NCBI GenBank assembly: GCA_021774735.1
Contig: JAJFIS010000046.1
Coordinates: 83,795 to 147,794 of the forward strand
Origin: Alphaproteobacteria bacterium
GTDB lineage: Bacteria; Pseudomonadota; Alphaproteobacteria; Sphingomonadales; Kordiimonadaceae
DNA length: 64,000 nucleotides
Direction: 5' to 3'
Shown: in pieces, positions 17,997 through 29,847 of the stretch
Layout: each line of letters begins with the position of its first letter
Numbering within the stretch: the stretch's first letter is position 1
Position numbers and translations under genes: made by a program
Notes under the pieces: model-generated
Seen by the model: only the letters and a program-made list of their open reading frames with translations
Told to the model about the DNA's origin: nothing
Database searches by the model: none

Positions 17997-19931
17997 CTAA
18001 TGGCCACTGCCAGTTACCATGAACCAAGTCACGGCAACGGCGACGCCAACAAGCATCGCAAAGGCGTAATGATAAAGAAGTCCGGTCTGAAGTGTCCGCA
18101 TCCGTGCAGCAATATTGCGAACGAGCGATGAAACGCCGTCAGGGCCTAGACCATCAATTGTTTGACCGTCGCCGCGCTTCCACAGGAAACGGCCAATGGC
18201 AAAGGCAGGCCGCACAAACAGGAAGTCATAAAGCTCATCGAAGTACCATTTGTTGAGCAAGAATTGATACAGCCCGTCGAATGTCTCCGCGAGCTTTTGC
18301 GGAAGATCCGTTTTACGGCCATACATCCACCAAGCTAATACAAACCCGAGCACCATCATAAAGGTTGGTGCCCATTTAGCTGCCCCGTGAACATGGTGCG
18401 CTTCGTCGATTATATCACCGGGGCTGGTCACAACGGCACCGTTCCAGAACTCAAAGCGCAGCTCACCGATGAAGTAAGGGGCAAAAACATAGCCAGCGAA
18501 GACCGCACCAACTGCCAGTAACACTAGTGGTATCAACATAGCTGAACCACTTTCATGGGCATGGTCTTGCACATGCTTATCAGCGCGGCATTCCCCAAAG
18601 AAGGTCATGAAGGTTAAGCGCCAGCTATAAAAACTGGTCATCAAAGCGGCGATAACCGCAAAAATATAGGCGTAATTACTGCCGTAAGCATGGGAGGCAT
18701 AAGCCGCTTCAATGATGGCGTCTTTGGAATAAAAGCCCGCCATGAACGGAAAGCCAGTTAGCGCCAAGTTACCAATGATCATTAAAACCGCGGTGACCTT
18801 AGCATATTTCCAAACACCGCCCATCTTGCGCATGTCTTGCTCATTAGACATGGCGTGGATGACACTGCCTGCGCCTAGGAACAACAGGGCTTTAAAGAAA
18901 GCGTGCGTGAAGAGGTGGAAAATACCAGCGCCAAAAGCACCAACGCCGAGCGCGAAGAACATATAGCCAAGCTGCGAGCAAGTCGAATAGGCTATAACGC
19001 GTTTGATATCATTTTGCACAAGGCCAACGGACGCCGCAAAAAAGGCTGTTGTCGCCCCGACAATGGTAACCAAGACCATAGCATCGGGCGCGAATTGGAA
19101 TACAGGGCTGAAACGCGCCACAAGGAACACACCCGCCGTTACCATGGTTGCTGCATGAATAAGCGCCGATACAGGCGTCGGGCCTTCCATGGCGTCCGGC
19201 AACCAAGTATGCAGGCCAAATTGGGCTGATTTACCCATAGCGCCAATGAAGAGAAGTATACAAATTATGGTCAGGGCATGCCATTCCGTGCCCAAGAACA
19301 TGATCGTCATGTCTTTCATGCCCTCGGCATTGGCGAATATAGCATCAAGCTCGACCGTGCCGAACAGAACGAAGCAGGCAAATATACCAAGCCCAAAGCC
19401 AAAGTCCCCTACTCTGTTGACCACAAAAGCTTTAATGGCAGCAGCGTTGGCGCTTGGTTTTTTATACCAGAAGCCGATAAGCAAGTATGACGCGAGGCCA
19501 ACACCTTCCCAGCCAAAGAACATTTGGATCAGGTTATCGGCAGTTACCAGCATCAACATTGCGAAGGTGAAGAGCGATAGATAGGCGAAGAAACGCGGGT
19601 TATCCGGATCATGGCTCATATAACCAACCGAATACCAATGCACGAGCGCGGAAACTGAATTCACCACCACCAGCATGACCGCCGTTAGCGTATCAATTTT
19701 AAAGGCCCAGTTAAACTCTAGCGCGCCGGACCTTACCCACTCTAACACCGCAACGCTGCTATTTGTGCCGCCGCCCATGATAACATCAACGAAAACCATC
19801 CAGGATAATATGGCTGAAACAGTCACGAGGCCGCTGGTTATAATCTGGCTAGCTCTATCACCGAGCGAGCGGCCAAACATGCCAACCACTAAAAAGCCAA
19901 TAAGCGGCATAAATACAATTGCGTGAAACAT
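17997..19931 (-). CDS. nuoL: NADH-quinone oxidoreductase subunit L
   Basis: Distal antiporter-like proton-pumping subunit of complex I, with the long lateral helix that runs along the membrane arm. It has 644 residues. MGKSAQFGLHTWLPDAMEGPTPVSALIHAATMV is present and complete, as is KRVIAYSTCSQLGYMFFALG. The C-terminal part (after about residue 500) holds the lateral helix and the final transmembrane anchor. Starts three bases after the nuoK stop. Confidence 0.97.
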   Translation of the reverse strand: MFHAIVFMPLIGFLVVGMFGRSLGDRASQIITSGLVTVSAILSWMVFVDVIMGGGTNSSVAVLEWVRSGALEFNWAFKIDTLTAVMLVVVNSVSALVHWYSVGYMSHDPDNPRFFAYLSLFTFAMLMLVTADNLIQMFFGWEGVGLASYLLIGFWYKKPSANAAAIKAFVVNRVGDFGFGLGIFACFVLFGTVELDAIFANAEGMKDMTIMFLGTEWHALTIICILLFIGAMGKSAQFGLHTWLPDAMEGPTPVSALIHAATMVTAGVFLVARFSPVFQFAPDAMVLVTIVGATTAFFAASVGLVQNDIKRVIAYSTCSQLGYMFFALGVGAFGAGIFHLFTHAFFKALLFLGAGSVIHAMSNEQDMRKMGGVWKYAKVTAVLMIIGNLALTGFPFMAGFYSKDAIIEAAYASHAYGSNYAYIFAVIAALMTSFYSWRLTFMTFFGECRADKHVQDHAHESGSAMLIPLVLLAVGAVFAGYVFAPYFIGELRFEFWNGAVVTSPGDIIDEAHHVHGAAKWAPTFMMVLGFVLAWWMYGRKTDLPQKLAETFDGLYQFLLNKWYFDELYDFLFVRPAFAIGRFLWKRGDGQTIDGLGPDGVSSLVRNIAARMRTLQTGLLYHYAFAMLVGVAVAVTWFMVTGSGH

Positions 19932-19934
19932 GCC

Positions 19935-20243
19935 TTAGCCTTTCATCTGGTTGATATCTTCCACGGCAATAGTGCCGCGGTTACGGAAATAAATTACTAG
20001 AATAGCGAGACCAATGGCCGCTTCAGCGGCAGCTACGGTCAATACGAACATGGCAAAAACTTGGCCCACCATGTCATTCAAGTGGGTAGAGAAAGCGACA
20101 AAGTTGATGTTAACTGCAAGCAGCATCAGCTCGACCGACATTAATATAATGATGACATTCTTTCGATTGACAAAAATGCCGAAGACGCCAAGCACAAAAA
20201 GTGCGGCCCCAACTATTAGATAATGTCCTAGCCCTATATCCAT
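19935..20243 (-). CDS. nuoK: NADH-quinone oxidoreductase subunit K
   Basis: Small three-helix complex I membrane subunit of 102 residues. Conserved glutamates lie in helix 2 ([17 protein letters not shown]) and helix 3 ([14 protein letters not shown]); both belong to the proton path next to NuoJ. Start [20 protein letters not shown] is typical. It follows nuoJ by 14 bases. Confidence 0.96.
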   Translation of the reverse strand: MDIGLGHYLIVGAALFVLGVFGIFVNRKNVIIILMSVELMLLAVNINFVAFSTHLNDMVGQVFAMFVLTVAAAEAAIGLAILVIYFRNRGTIAVEDINQMKG

Positions 20244-20257
20244 GGCTGTACTGTCCC

Positions 20258-20896
20258 CTAACCTTTATTCTGTGTACGCTGAGTGATACCTTCACCCACG
20301 GCCACATCAACAAGTTCAAATGCGTCTTCAGGCCGGCGCGCCACCTGGTCATTAACCACTTGACGCTTGACCCCAGGGCGTTTGCGATGGGTAAGCACAA
20401 TGGCACCTATCATTGCCACCAGCAAAATCATGCCCGCACCCTGGAAGATATAAATATAATCAGTGTAAATAATTTGACCCAGCGCTGCCGTGTTGGAAAT
20501 GTCGCCAACTGCCGGTGAAGGTGCCGCAGCATTTGCAGCCACATCAGGGCCTAATTGCCATGTAGCAACCACCATACCCATCTCAATGAATAAGATCAGT
20601 GTAATGGTTGCCCCAATCGGTAAATATTGCAGAAAGCCTTGGCGCAGTTCGACAAAGTTGATGTCCAACATCATAACAACGAACAAAAATAACACTGCGA
20701 CCGCGCCGACATAAACAATGATCAGCAACATAGCTATAAATTCTGCCCCCATGAGGACAAATAGGCCTGCAGCACTAAAGAAAGTCAAAATTAACCAAAG
20801 CACTGAATGCACGGGGTTTTTCGCGCTGATAACCAGCACCCCAGAGACCACAGCAATGGTGGCGAAAAGATAAAAAGAAAAAGCGATCAATTCCAT
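20258..20896 (-). CDS. nuoJ: NADH-quinone oxidoreductase subunit J
   Basis: Five-helix membrane subunit of complex I, 212 residues. The conserved helix 3 segment [27 protein letters not shown] is intact (its pi-bulge takes part in coupling). A hydrophilic, Ala-rich loop at about residues 115-135 and a basic C-terminal tail are variable parts. It lies 21 bases after nuoI. Confidence 0.96.
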   Translation of the reverse strand: MELIAFSFYLFATIAVVSGVLVISAKNPVHSVLWLILTFFSAAGLFVLMGAEFIAMLLIIVYVGAVAVLFLFVVMMLDINFVELRQGFLQYLPIGATITLILFIEMGMVVATWQLGPDVAANAAAPSPAVGDISNTAALGQIIYTDYIYIFQGAGMILLVAMIGAIVLTHRKRPGVKRQVVNDQVARRPEDAFELVDVAVGEGITQRTQNKG

Positions 20897-20917
20897 AATG
20901 TAATTCCCACCCTATCC

Positions 20918-21412
20918 TTACCGGTACGGCGCGTCAGCGGCCAAATTGGCTGCGATTTCGCGCTCCCAACGATCACCATTTTCCAACAGTTTCGTTTTGT
21001 CATAATAAAGTTCTTCGCGGGTTTCCGCCGCATATTCAAAGTTCGGCCCTTCAACAATTGCGTCTACCGGGCATGCCTCTTGGCAATAGCCGCAGTAAAT
21101 ACATTTGATCATATCAATGTCATAGCGTGTTGTGCGCCGTGAACCGTCGTCACGGGGCTCCGCTTCAATCGTAATGGCTTGGGCCGGGCAGATAGCTTCA
21201 CATAATTTGCAAGCTATGCAGCGCTCTTCCCCGTTAGGATAGCGGCGCAGGGCATGTTCGCCGCGAAAACGTGGGCTAAGCGGCCCCTTTTCAAACGGGT
21301 AGTTGATTGTGTGCTTTGGCCGGAAGAAATATTTGGTCGCCAGCCATAATGCTTTGAGAAACTCAAGCAAGAAAAAGCTTTTAAACACTTGTAATAACGT
21401 TTTCATTTTCAT
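20918..21412 (-). CDS. nuoI: NADH-quinone oxidoreductase subunit I
   Basis: Ferredoxin-like subunit at the base of the complex I peripheral arm, 164 residues. Two 4Fe-4S motifs are visible: [16 protein letters not shown] (about 61-76) and [16 protein letters not shown] (about 100-115), which hold clusters N6a and N6b. The N-terminal amphipathic region ([18 protein letters not shown]) matches the family. It starts 15 bases after nuoH. Either M1 (21412) or M3 (21406) could be the start. Confidence 0.97.
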   Translation of the reverse strand: MKMKTLLQVFKSFFLLEFLKALWLATKYFFRPKHTINYPFEKGPLSPRFRGEHALRRYPNGEERCIACKLCEAICPAQAITIEAEPRDDGSRRTTRYDIDMIKCIYCGYCQEACPVDAIVEGPNFEYAAETREELYYDKTKLLENGDRWEREIAANLAADAPYR

Positions 21413-21427
21413 AATCGTCCGTCCCCT

Positions 21428-22480
21428 CTATCCGCCGTTTGGTAGCATATCGAATGCCACCAAGACGCCAGAGTAAAGAACCACAAAAAACAGAGAAAGC
21501 GGCAGAAAGACTTTCCAACCAAGCCGCATCAATTGGTCATACCGGTAACGAGGTACAATAACGCTTGCCATCATGAACATTACAAAACCTGCAAAGATTT
21601 TTATAATCAACCAGATAGGGCCCGGAATGAAGTCCAGGAATTCAAAAGGTGACTGCCATCCTCCAAAAAACAAGATCGCCATCAAAGCTGACATCAATAG
21701 AATGTTTGCATATTCACCGAGGAAGAAGAGCGCAAAAGCCATTGAGCTATATTCAACCTGATAACCAGCCACCAATTCAGCTTCGGCTTCTGGCAAATCA
21801 AATGGTGGCCGGTTGGTTTCAGCCAGAGCCGAGATAAAGAAAATAACCAAAAGCGGTAAAAATGCCCACATGTGCCAATGCATTATGCCACCCGACTGTG
21901 CGATAACAACATCGCTAAGATCTAAGCTGCCGACTTTGACCAACACGGTTACCAACACAAAGCCAATGGACACTTCATAAGATACCATTTGGGCGGCTGA
22001 CCGCAGCGCACCAAGGAAGGCATAGCGGCTGTTTGAGGCCCAACCGGACATGATGATGCCGTAAACCCCAAGCGAGCTAATTGCCAGAACATACAGAATG
22101 CCGACGTTAATGTTGGCAATGGCTGACTGTGCTTCCCACGGAATAACCGCCCAGCCAACGAGCGCCAGCGTGAAGGTGATCATCGGCGCTATCAGGAATA
22201 TGACCTTATTGGCGCCTGCCGGAATGATAGTTTCTTTCAAGAACAATTTAATGCCATCCGCGAAGGACTGCAATATACCCCATGGACCCACCACATTTGG
22301 ACCCCGGCGCAGATGCACAGCCGCCCATATTTTACGGTGGGCATAAACGACAATGGCCACGCCCAAAAGCAATGGTAACACCACCGCTAATATTGAGGTG
22401 AAAATCGCAGCAATATACCAAATGCCGCCCTCAAAACCGAGCAGGTCAATGAATAGCGCGTTATAGATTGCTTCAACCAT
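21428..22480 (-). CDS. nuoH: NADH-quinone oxidoreductase subunit H
   Basis: Membrane subunit that links the peripheral and membrane arms and forms part of the quinone chamber. About 350 residues and eight helices. Family segments [26 protein letters not shown] and [39 protein letters not shown] regions are intact. The frame is open from a GTG at 22513, but the ATG at 22480 gives the normal [10 protein letters not shown] start and has GAGGGGG upstream. With that start it overlaps the nuoG stop by eight bases. Confidence 0.95.
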   Translation of the reverse strand: MVEAIYNALFIDLLGFEGGIWYIAAIFTSILAVVLPLLLGVAIVVYAHRKIWAAVHLRRGPNVVGPWGILQSFADGIKLFLKETIIPAGANKVIFLIAPMITFTLALVGWAVIPWEAQSAIANINVGILYVLAISSLGVYGIIMSGWASNSRYAFLGALRSAAQMVSYEVSIGFVLVTVLVKVGSLDLSDVVIAQSGGIMHWHMWAFLPLLVIFFISALAETNRPPFDLPEAEAELVAGYQVEYSSMAFALFFLGEYANILLMSALMAILFFGGWQSPFEFLDFIPGPIWLIIKIFAGFVMFMMASVIVPRYRYDQLMRLGWKVFLPLSLFFVVLYSGVLVAFDMLPNGG

Positions 22481-24524
22481 TGGTGCCTGTGGCCCCCTCA
22501 ACCTCAGTTTCACGGGCTGCTATACAGTCCGCCATGGTGTTTGATACCCGTGCAATAGGGTTGGTCGCATAAAAATTATCAATGGCCGGGGCAATGCCGC
22601 CGGATGTGATCTTACCTTTTGTGCCAAAGTCGCCCCAAGCTTCATCAGGCTTTTGATCTAATTGAGCTGAGCTCGGCGCTACAATAGCCATCTGTTCACG
22701 CAAGGCTTCAAGACTGTCATACGGCAGTCGGTGCCCCATAACATCAGATAGCGCCCGCAGGATAGTCCAATCCTCACGCGCTTCACCGGGGGCGAAAACA
22801 GCTTTTTCACTGTGTTGAACCCTGCCTTCTGTATTCACATAAGTCGCTGATTTTTCGCTGTAAGCCGCAGCGGGCAAAATAACGTCAGCATGGCGAACGC
22901 CTTCGTCGCCGTGGCTGCCAATATAAACCGTGAAGGTGTCTTTCAGCGCACTTGTATCGATCTCATCAGCGCCGAGCAAGAAGACAGCCTTCAACTTACC
23001 AGCTGCTGCATCGTCCATGATGCCATCAGCGCCGCCATCAGTTGTTAAGCCTAAATCTAGACCGCCAACCCGGGATGCAGCGGTGTGCAGAACGTTAAAG
23101 CCATTCCAACCATCAGCCATGCAATATTTATCAGCGATATCACGGGCGGCTTTCAGTATTGCACCACCATCCGTGCGGGCAAGTGCGCCCTGCCCGACAA
23201 TAATCATTGGCTTAGCAGCATCTTTCAACGCTTTTGCTGTAGCATGTTTGCCTGATAGAATTTTGTCTAAAATAGATGCATCATCACCTAACTCATCGGT
23301 GCGGTAGGTTAAATCTTCGGCTGAGCCGATATTTGCAACTGTAACGCCGCGCCCTTTAACAGCTGCCAAAATACGGCTGTTCAGCACAGGTGCTTCACTG
23401 CGTGGGTTGGAACCCACAAGTAATATATAATCCGCCTCATCAATGCCAGCGATGCCGCTGTTCATGACATAACCCGCACGGCAAGACGCATCAAGCGCAG
23501 CACCGTCTTGGCGACAATCAATGCGGTCACTGCTCATCGAAGCAAGCAAACCTTTGAGCGCGAACATGCTTTCCATATCCGCCATATCGCCAGTGATAGC
23601 CGCAACATCACTGCCATTGGCACCCTTTAGCGCATCAGCCACAGCATTAAAGGCTTCCGCCCAATTTGCCGGCGTTAGTTTGCCGTCAAGCTTCACATAA
23701 GGCTGGTCAAGGCGAGCCTTGGATAGTCCATCACAGGCATAGCGCGTTTTGTCAGAAATCCATTCTTCGTTCACATCATCGTTTAGGCGCGGTAATATAC
23801 GCATAACCGCTTTACCCCGAGTATCGATGCGAATGTTGGAGCCAAGAGCATCCATTACGTCAATAGATTCGGTTTTCTTCAACTCCCATGAGCGAGCTGT
23901 GAAAGCATAGGGCCGGGATGTCAATGCACCAACAGGGCAAAGATCAATCACGTTACCAGACATTTCACTGTCTAATATCTGGCCCAAATAGGTCGTAATT
24001 TGGGTGTTTTCACCGCGCCACAGGGCACCAAGCTCATCAACACCAGCGACTTCCTCGGCAAAACGCACACAGCGCAAGCAGTGGATACAGCGGGTCATTT
24101 CAGTTTTAACCAGCGGCCCCATGTTTTTTTCAGCGACCGCGCGCTTGCCTTCTTCAAAGCGGTCACTACCACGGCCAAAGGCTACAGCTTGGTCCTGCAA
24201 ATCACATTCACCGCCTTGGTCACATATTGGGCAATCCAGCGGGTGGTTGATCAGGAGAAATTCCATCACGCCTTCACGGGCTTTCTTAACTGTCTCGCTA
24301 TTGGTTGTGATGACCATGCCATCACCCACAGGCATTGCACAGCTTGCAATAGGCTTAGGTGCCCGTTCCATTTCCACCAGACACATCCGGCAGTTACCGG
24401 CGATGCTTAATCTCTCATGATAACAAAAGCGCGGGATTTCAGCCCCAGCCTCTTCACAGGCCTGCAGGACGGTCAAACCGTTATCTACTGTTATCTCTTT
24501 ACCATCAATGGTTAGCGTGGGCAT
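22473..24524 (-). CDS. nuoG: NADH-quinone oxidoreductase subunit G
   Basis: Largest peripheral-arm subunit of complex I, carrying one 2Fe-2S and 4Fe-4S clusters. It has 683 residues. The N-terminal ferredoxin domain has [15 protein letters not shown] at about 34-48. [14 protein letters not shown] near 98-111 lies in the His-Cys-ligated cluster region, and [13 protein letters not shown] near 142-154 belongs to the next cluster. The rest is a molybdopterin-oxidoreductase-like domain with no cofactor role in complex I. It starts 20 bases after nuoF and overlaps nuoH. Confidence 0.96.
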   Translation of the reverse strand: MPTLTIDGKEITVDNGLTVLQACEEAGAEIPRFCYHERLSIAGNCRMCLVEMERAPKPIASCAMPVGDGMVITTNSETVKKAREGVMEFLLINHPLDCPICDQGGECDLQDQAVAFGRGSDRFEEGKRAVAEKNMGPLVKTEMTRCIHCLRCVRFAEEVAGVDELGALWRGENTQITTYLGQILDSEMSGNVIDLCPVGALTSRPYAFTARSWELKKTESIDVMDALGSNIRIDTRGKAVMRILPRLNDDVNEEWISDKTRYACDGLSKARLDQPYVKLDGKLTPANWAEAFNAVADALKGANGSDVAAITGDMADMESMFALKGLLASMSSDRIDCRQDGAALDASCRAGYVMNSGIAGIDEADYILLVGSNPRSEAPVLNSRILAAVKGRGVTVANIGSAEDLTYRTDELGDDASILDKILSGKHATAKALKDAAKPMIIVGQGALARTDGGAILKAARDIADKYCMADGWNGFNVLHTAASRVGGLDLGLTTDGGADGIMDDAAAGKLKAVFLLGADEIDTSALKDTFTVYIGSHGDEGVRHADVILPAAAYSEKSATYVNTEGRVQHSEKAVFAPGEAREDWTILRALSDVMGHRLPYDSLEALREQMAIVAPSSAQLDQKPDEAWGDFGTKGKITSGGIAPAIDNFYATNPIARVSNTMADCIAARETEVEGATGTNG

Positions 24525-24544
24525 TATTGTCTCCTAGCCTCCGC

Positions 24545-25834
24545 CTACTCAGCCGCCACAGCATTACTGCTGCGGTAGGCGTCAATGCGTGCTTCAACTG
24601 TTGGGCGGAAATGCCGCATTAAGCCCTGAATAGGCCAAGCTGCAGCGTCTCCAAGAGCACAAATCGTGTGCCCCTCTATCTGCTTGGATACCTCCAGCAG
24701 CATATCTATTTCTGATTTATCGGCTTCACCTGTGACCAAGCGCTCCATAATGCGCCACATCCAGCCGGTGCCTTCCCTGCACGGTGTACACTGTCCGCAG
24801 CTTTCATGCTTATAAAATTCAGCAAGTCGGGCGATCGCTTTAATTATATCTGTGGATTTGTCCATAACGATGACCGCAGCAGTGCCAAGGCCAGATTGAA
24901 CGTCTTTCAAGCTATCGAAATCCATCAAAACCGTATCGCATATATCTTTGGGCAAAACCGGAACCGAAGACCCGCCGGGGATGACCGCCAGCAGGTTATC
25001 CCAGCCACCACGAACACCGCCTGCGTGGGTTTCAATAAGCTCCTTTAAAGGGATGCCCATCTCTTCTTCCACATTACAGGGGTTGTTCACATGACCAGAT
25101 ATGCAGAAAACCTTAGTGCCGACATTGTTCGGGCGCCCTAACCCGGCGAACCAAGCAGCGCCTCTGCGTAAAATCGTCGGTGCTACAGCAATAGATTCGA
25201 CATTATTAACCGTTGTGGGACGGCCCCAAGCCCCAACATTGGCCGGAAATGGAGGTTTAAGTCTCGGTTGGCCCTTTTTGCCTTCCAAGCTTTCAATGAG
25301 CGCGGTTTCTTCCCCGCAAATATAAGCCCCAGCCCCACGGTGGACAAAAACGTCAAAGTCATAGCCCGAACCACAGGCATTTTTGCCAAGAAAGCCTTTT
25401 GCCCGGGCTTCCTCAATGGCTGCATTTAAAACTTCAGCTTCGCGGTAAAATTCTCCGCGAATATATATATAAGCCGCGCTTGCATTCATCGCGAAACCGG
25501 CCAGCAAGCAACCTTCGATCAACTTATGGGGATCATGACGCATCAAATCGCGGTCTTTACAAGTGCCCGGCTCGCCTTCATCAGCGTTCACAACCAAATA
25601 GCTTGGGCCGCTAGAGACATCCTTGGGCATGAAGGACCATTTTAGGCCGGTTGGGAAACCAGCACCTCCACGACCACGCAAACCAGATTCTTTCATCTCT
25701 GAAATGATCCAGTCTTGACCCTTCGCCAGAATATCCTTGGTACCATCCCAGTCACCACGCTTCATGGCGGCATCAAGGCCCCAGGACTGCGCCCCGTATA
25801 GGTTGGTAAAAATGCGGTCTTTATCTTGCAACAT
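24545..25834 (-). CDS. nuoF: NADH-quinone oxidoreductase subunit F
   Basis: NADH-oxidising flavoprotein subunit of complex I, 429 residues. The NADH/FMN loop [16 protein letters not shown] lies at about 52-67, the second conserved segment is [16 protein letters not shown], and the N3 4Fe-4S ligands appear in [12 protein letters not shown] near 350-361 with a further Cys in [13 protein letters not shown]. The start [14 protein letters not shown] is standard. It lies 13 bases after nuoE. Confidence 0.97.
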   Translation of the reverse strand: MLQDKDRIFTNLYGAQSWGLDAAMKRGDWDGTKDILAKGQDWIISEMKESGLRGRGGAGFPTGLKWSFMPKDVSSGPSYLVVNADEGEPGTCKDRDLMRHDPHKLIEGCLLAGFAMNASAAYIYIRGEFYREAEVLNAAIEEARAKGFLGKNACGSGYDFDVFVHRGAGAYICGEETALIESLEGKKGQPRLKPPFPANVGAWGRPTTVNNVESIAVAPTILRRGAAWFAGLGRPNNVGTKVFCISGHVNNPCNVEEEMGIPLKELIETHAGGVRGGWDNLLAVIPGGSSVPVLPKDICDTVLMDFDSLKDVQSGLGTAAVIVMDKSTDIIKAIARLAEFYKHESCGQCTPCREGTGWMWRIMERLVTGEADKSEIDMLLEVSKQIEGHTICALGDAAAWPIQGLMRHFRPTVEARIDAYRSSNAVAAE

Positions 25835-25847
25835 TATGCACCCCTAC

Positions 25848-26444
25848 CTATGTTTCTTTGCCGACAAAATCAGTCAGCGATGTCGCTTTGCCAATTGGCG
25901 CTGATGTTTGACGATCTATCTGCGGCCCAGCCTGAACGGCTTCACCATTTTTAAGTTTGTTCAAAAGCTCGATCATGCTCTCTGGTGATAGGTCTTCGAA
26001 ATAATCATCGCCGATCGCCACTACCGGCGCGTTAACGCAGGCACCGGCGCATTCAACTTCGCTAAGGGTGAACAGGCCGTCAGCGGTGGTTTCACCCTTT
26101 TCAATGCCGAGGTGCTTCTTGCAGGCATTCATGATGTCATCAGAACCACGCAACCAACAGGGTGTGGTGCCGCAAACTTGAACGTGATGTTTACCGACAG
26201 GCTTATGATTATACATGGTGTAGAAGGTCGCGACCTCCAGAACCTTCATCGGCGCCATGCCAAGATAGTCAGCGATATACTCAATGATTTCCTGAGTGAG
26301 CCAACCGCTATTTTGTCGCTGTGCTAAATCAAGAATGGGCATAACCGCACTCTGCTGTTTGCCCGCCGGGTATTTGGCCACATGCATTTCAGCACTTGCG
26401 GCTGTTTCGCTTGAAAACTCAAATTTCTCTGCGTTGCCGCTCAT
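25848..26444 (-). CDS. nuoE: NADH-quinone oxidoreductase subunit E
   Basis: Thioredoxin-like 2Fe-2S subunit (cluster N1a) of the NADH module, 198 residues. The four ligands are visible in [10 protein letters not shown] (about 91-100) and [12 protein letters not shown] (about 130-141). The C-terminal tail after the [10 protein letters not shown] helix is a variable extension. Its ATG overlaps the nuoD stop (ATGA), indicating coupled translation. Confidence 0.96.
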   Translation of the reverse strand: MSGNAEKFEFSSETAASAEMHVAKYPAGKQQSAVMPILDLAQRQNSGWLTQEIIEYIADYLGMAPMKVLEVATFYTMYNHKPVGKHHVQVCGTTPCWLRGSDDIMNACKKHLGIEKGETTADGLFTLSEVECAGACVNAPVVAIGDDYFEDLSPESMIELLNKLKNGEAVQAGPQIDRQTSAPIGKATSLTDFVGKET

Positions 26445-27619
26445 CGGTCTACCTCACCAAAAACAATATCCATTGCACCAAGCACCGCCGGGGCATCCGC
26501 GAGCATATGACCGCGACATAAATGATCCATCGCAGACAAATGCACAAAGCCCGGGGCTTTGATCTTACAGCGATATGGCCGGTTGCTGCCGTCTGACACT
26601 AAATAGACGCCAAACTCACCCTTTGGCGCTTCCACAGCTGCGTAAACTTCGCCTTCAGGCACTTTGAAGCCTTCTGTGTATAGTTTAAAGTGGTGGATTA
26701 GCGCTTCCATTGAGCGTTTCATCTCTGCCCTTGGCGGCGGGGTAACTTTTCGGTCAATACTTGCGACCGGTCCCGCTTTCATATCATTGATACACTGGCG
26801 AATGATTTTCAGTGATTCGCGCACCTCGGCTAGTCGCAGCATAAAGCGGTCATAACAGTCACCGTGCTTGCCAACAGCTACCTTGAAATCCATTTTTGCG
26901 TATACGTCATAAGGCTGCGATTTACGCAGGTCCCATGCAATGCCGGTTGAACGCAACATTGGCCCAGACATGCCCCATTCCAAAGCTTCGTCTTGACCAA
27001 AGACGCCAATATCAACATTGCGCTGCTTGAAGATACGGTTATCAATCAGCAGGGTTTCCATATCTTCCAAGGTTGGGATGAATGTTTCCGTCCAATTCAT
27101 GATTTTTTCATCTAAGCCAGCTGGCATATCTTGGTGAACGCCGCCGGGCCGGAAATAGTTTGCGTGCATCCGCGCACCGCAGACAGCCTCGTAAAAACCC
27201 ATTAATATTTCGCGCTCTTCGAAACCCCATAAAATAGGTGTCATGGCGCCCACATCCATGCCGTGGGTCGTCAGGTTCAATATATGGTTAAGCACTCGGC
27301 CAATTTCGCTGAATAACACACGGATATACTGTCCGCGCTCAGGCACTTCCAGCCCCATCAGCTTTTCAATCGCCATAACAAAGGCATGTTCTTGGTTCAT
27401 AGGCGCTACATAATCAAGCCGGTCGAAATACGGCGTTGCTTGCAAATATTGCTTCTGCTCAATCAGCTTTTCCGTGCCCCGGTGCAGCAGGCCAATATGG
27501 GGGTCAACGCGCTCGATAACCTCACCGTCCAGCTCCATCACCATACGCAGAACACCGTGGGCCGCCGGGTGTTGGGGTCCAAAGTTAAGGTTATAGTTTT
27601 TAATATTAACCTCAGCCAT
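26441..27619 (-). CDS. nuoD: NADH-quinone oxidoreductase subunit D
   Basis: 49-kDa-type subunit that forms the quinone site with NuoB. It has 392 residues, separate from nuoC, as is usual in alphaproteobacteria. Conserved: [21 protein letters not shown] near 13-33 (quinone-head His region), [13 protein letters not shown], and the C-terminal [27 protein letters not shown]. Its start overlaps the nuoC stop by one base (TAATG) and its stop overlaps nuoE. Confidence 0.97.
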   Translation of the reverse strand: MAEVNIKNYNLNFGPQHPAAHGVLRMVMELDGEVIERVDPHIGLLHRGTEKLIEQKQYLQATPYFDRLDYVAPMNQEHAFVMAIEKLMGLEVPERGQYIRVLFSEIGRVLNHILNLTTHGMDVGAMTPILWGFEEREILMGFYEAVCGARMHANYFRPGGVHQDMPAGLDEKIMNWTETFIPTLEDMETLLIDNRIFKQRNVDIGVFGQDEALEWGMSGPMLRSTGIAWDLRKSQPYDVYAKMDFKVAVGKHGDCYDRFMLRLAEVRESLKIIRQCINDMKAGPVASIDRKVTPPPRAEMKRSMEALIHHFKLYTEGFKVPEGEVYAAVEAPKGEFGVYLVSDGSNRPYRCKIKAPGFVHLSAMDHLCRGHMLADAPAVLGAMDIVFGEVDR

Positions 27620-28248
27620 TATTTCGCCCCCGCATTCTTACTGTCATCATCCGCTTTCTCATCACCGGGCAGAATATAATTCGCACCCTCCCATGGGCTC
27701 ATGAAATCAAAGTTGCGGTTCTCTTGGGTTAATTTAACAGGCTCATACACCACCCGCTTATCTTCTTCGCTATAGCGCACCTCAACATAGCCGGTAACGG
27801 GGAAATCTTTTCGCAGTGGGTGGCCTTCAAAGCCATAATCAGTCAGCATACGGCGCAGGTCTGGGTGACCGGAGAAAAAGATGCCATACATATCCCATGC
27901 TTCACGCTCACACCAATTGGCCGATTTGAAAATGGATGTTACACTAGGCACTGGCGTCTCTTCATCGCATTCCACTTTAACACGGATGCGCTGATTAAGG
28001 TGTAGACTTAGCATATGGTAAACAACATCAAAGCGCTTTAAGCGCTCAGGGTAATCAGCACCGCAAATATCAACCAGCTGCTTGAACATACATTCAGGAT
28101 CATCACGCAAGAAGGTAAGCACTTTAACAATTTGGTCAGCCCGCGCCTTTAAAGTCAGCTCGCCGTGCAAAACATCAGCAGAGACAATGTCATTGGCGAG
28201 ATTTTCGACAATATACTCACCTAAATTTTTTAAAGCCCTGTCAGTCAT
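27619..28248 (-). CDS. nuoC: NADH-quinone oxidoreductase subunit C
   Basis: 30-kDa-type peripheral-arm subunit of complex I, 209 residues. The family signature [15 protein letters not shown] followed by [36 protein letters not shown] is complete. The C-terminal [10 protein letters not shown] segment contacts NuoD, and the last 20 residues are variable. It starts 92 bases after nuoB, the largest gap inside the nuo run. Confidence 0.96.
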   Translation of the reverse strand: MTDRALKNLGEYIVENLANDIVSADVLHGELTLKARADQIVKVLTFLRDDPECMFKQLVDICGADYPERLKRFDVVYHMLSLHLNQRIRVKVECDEETPVPSVTSIFKSANWCEREAWDMYGIFFSGHPDLRRMLTDYGFEGHPLRKDFPVTGYVEVRYSEEDKRVVYEPVKLTQENRNFDFMSPWEGANYILPGDEKADDDSKNAGAK

Positions 28249-28340
28249 GCGCTACACATGCTCCCTTAGAAATTCACTGGCTTCATTTCAGCCTTACTAA
28301 TCAGACGTTCCCATCCCCGGGCTCATCTTATGTATCGATT

Positions 28341-28892
28341 TTACCGCTCGATAGTAGAAGTGCGGCGAATCTTCCGCTGCAACTGCAAAATACCGTATAA
28401 TAATGCTTCGGCGGTTGGCGGACAGCCTGGAACATAAATATCAACAGGCACAATCCGGTCGCAACCACGCACAACGCTGTAGCTATAGTGATAATAACCA
28501 CCGCCATTAGCACAACTACCCATGGAAATAACATAGCGGGGCTCTGACATTTGATCATAAACCTTACGCATGGCCGGAGCCATTTTATTGGTCAGCGTAC
28601 CCGCAACGATCATCACATCACTTTGGCGCGGTGAACCCCGTGGTACAAAGCCAAAGCGCTCCACATCATAGCGCGGCATGGAACTATGCATCATTTCAAC
28701 CGCGCAGCACGCTAGACCAAAGGTCATCCACCAAAGGGAACCTGTGCGTGCCCAAGCGATCAGGTCTTCAAGGTTTGTAACAACGAAGCCTTTTTCTTGC
28801 AGCTCTTCATTAAGCCCATGCTCAAATGGATCAGCAGCATCGATAAGCTGACCTTCGGTGGCCGCAAGCTGGTTTGGTCTTACTACTCCCAT
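28341..28892 (-). CDS. nuoB: NADH-quinone oxidoreductase subunit B
   Basis: PSST-type subunit holding the terminal 4Fe-4S cluster N2 that reduces quinone. The cluster ligands appear in the tandem Cys pair of LACCAVEMM and in MGSCANGGG and [12 protein letters not shown] longer frame from 28913 exists, but the ATG at 28892 gives MGVVRPNQ, and it has AAGGAG seven bases upstream; I take that start (183 residues). It overlaps the end of nuoA by ten bases. Confidence 0.96.
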   Translation of the reverse strand: MGVVRPNQLAATEGQLIDAADPFEHGLNEELQEKGFVVTNLEDLIAWARTGSLWWMTFGLACCAVEMMHSSMPRYDVERFGFVPRGSPRQSDVMIVAGTLTNKMAPAMRKVYDQMSEPRYVISMGSCANGGGYYHYSYSVVRGCDRIVPVDIYVPGCPPTAEALLYGILQLQRKIRRTSTIER

Positions 28893-29248
28893 TCCAGAGC
28901 TCCTTTTTTCCATTCGTAAATGAAACCGATGGTCAAAATACCGAGGAAGATCATCATCGACCAGAATCCATATATGCCGATATCACCAAGTGAAACGGCC
29001 CATGGGAAAAGAAAGGCTACTTCCAGATCAAAAATTATGAAAAGGATAGCGACCAGATAAAAGCGCACATCAAAGGGATGGCGGCTTTCTTCAAAAGCTT
29101 CAAAGCCACACTCATAAGCGGAAAGTTTTTCATCATCAGGGTTTTGCTTTGCGACCAACATTGCCGCACCAACGAAGATAAGAGAAAAAGCCACAGCAAC
29201 ACCAAGAAAGATCAAGATCGGCAGATACTCTATTAGTAACGACCCCAT
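28883..29248 (-). CDS. nuoA: NADH-quinone oxidoreductase subunit A
   Basis: Three-helix membrane subunit at the junction of the complex I arms. The family segment [45 protein letters not shown] is intact. Frames from 29308 and 29263 exist, but the ATG at 29248 ([16 protein letters not shown]) has GGGGA eight bases upstream and matches the usual length of about 120 residues. First gene of the run; a promoter should lie in 29249-29450 but I could not identify convincing hexamers. Confidence 0.95.
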   Translation of the reverse strand: MGSLLIEYLPILIFLGVAVAFSLIFVGAAMLVAKQNPDDEKLSAYECGFEAFEESRHPFDVRFYLVAILFIIFDLEVAFLFPWAVSLGDIGIYGFWSMMIFLGILTIGFIYEWKKGALEWE

Positions 29249-29455
29249 AGGAGTGTTCCCCATATTTATTGGTATATTTGACTGAATCTTTTTTATCGCT
29301 AGCAGCAAGAAAGGTAAAGGTATTTATGGTGTTAATTGACGACATTTTCAGAAAAGGCTCAAACTGCCAGCTTAGATCTTGCCGAAGTCATACTTCTGTC
29401 TCTCAAAACATGAGAAAGATCAAAAAAAGAAAATAAATCTTTGAACTAAACCCAT

Positions 29456-29489
29456 AAAAAAACGCCGGATATAAAATCCAGCGTTTTTG
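29456..29489 (-). terminator. Terminator downstream of tRNA-Asp
   Basis: On the minus strand AACGCTGGAT and ATCCGGCGTT form a 10-bp stem (one G-T wobble) around a four-base loop, followed by seven T residues. It lies nine bases past the tRNA CCA end and insulates the nuo genes. Confidence 0.88.
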
Positions 29490-29497
29490 GCAAATGA

Positions 29498-29574
29498 TGG
29501 CGCGAGTGACGGGACTTGAACCCGCGACCTCCGGCGTGACAGGCCGGCACTCTAACCAACTGAGCTACACCCGC
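29498..29574 (-). tRNA. tRNA-Asp (GTC)
   Basis: A complete cloverleaf reads on the minus strand: acceptor GCGGGTG pairs with CACTCGC (one G-T), D-arm AGCTCAGTTGGTTAGAGT, anticodon loop with GTC between GGCCT/CGCCGG-type arms, TFC arm GGTTCAAGTCC, discriminator G and an encoded CCA. Confidence 0.97.
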
Positions 29575-29592
29575 ACATCGTTTGCGGAGCCG

Positions 29593-29621
29593 TGTTTAGG
29601 GCTTGCGAGTGAGAGTGTCAA
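29593..29621 (-). promoter_or_regulatory. Promoter of tRNA-Asp
   Basis: Minus strand: TTGACA (perfect -35) at 29616-29621, 17-base spacer, TAAACA at 29593-29598. The predicted start is about ten bases before the mature tRNA end. The same TTGAC-17-TAAACA arrangement is found in front of tRNA-His. Confidence 0.6.
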
Positions 29622-29798
29622 CATTGTTTTTTTCATTTTTTACTCATGGCTTAAAAGATAGGGAAATCAGGCAGTTTCTGGCGCTAATGTAATTGGCCAT
29701 TATTTACTTTTAAATATGAGCGCAATTGTGCCTAGAAGTGTTCATGAAATATAACAGGTGTTATGGAAGCACGTTGCATTTATTCAGCCTGTACATAT

Positions 29799-29825
29799 AA
29801 AAAAGGCCGGCAAAGCCAGCCTTTT
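29799..29825 (-). terminator. Terminator of the cold-shock gene
   Basis: Minus strand: AAAGGCTGGC and GCCGGCCTTT form a 10-bp stem with one wobble around a three-base loop, followed by a run of T residues, 22 bases past the cold-shock gene's stop codon. Confidence 0.88.
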
Positions 29826-29847
29826 CAAATGATTTTAGTAAGCTAGT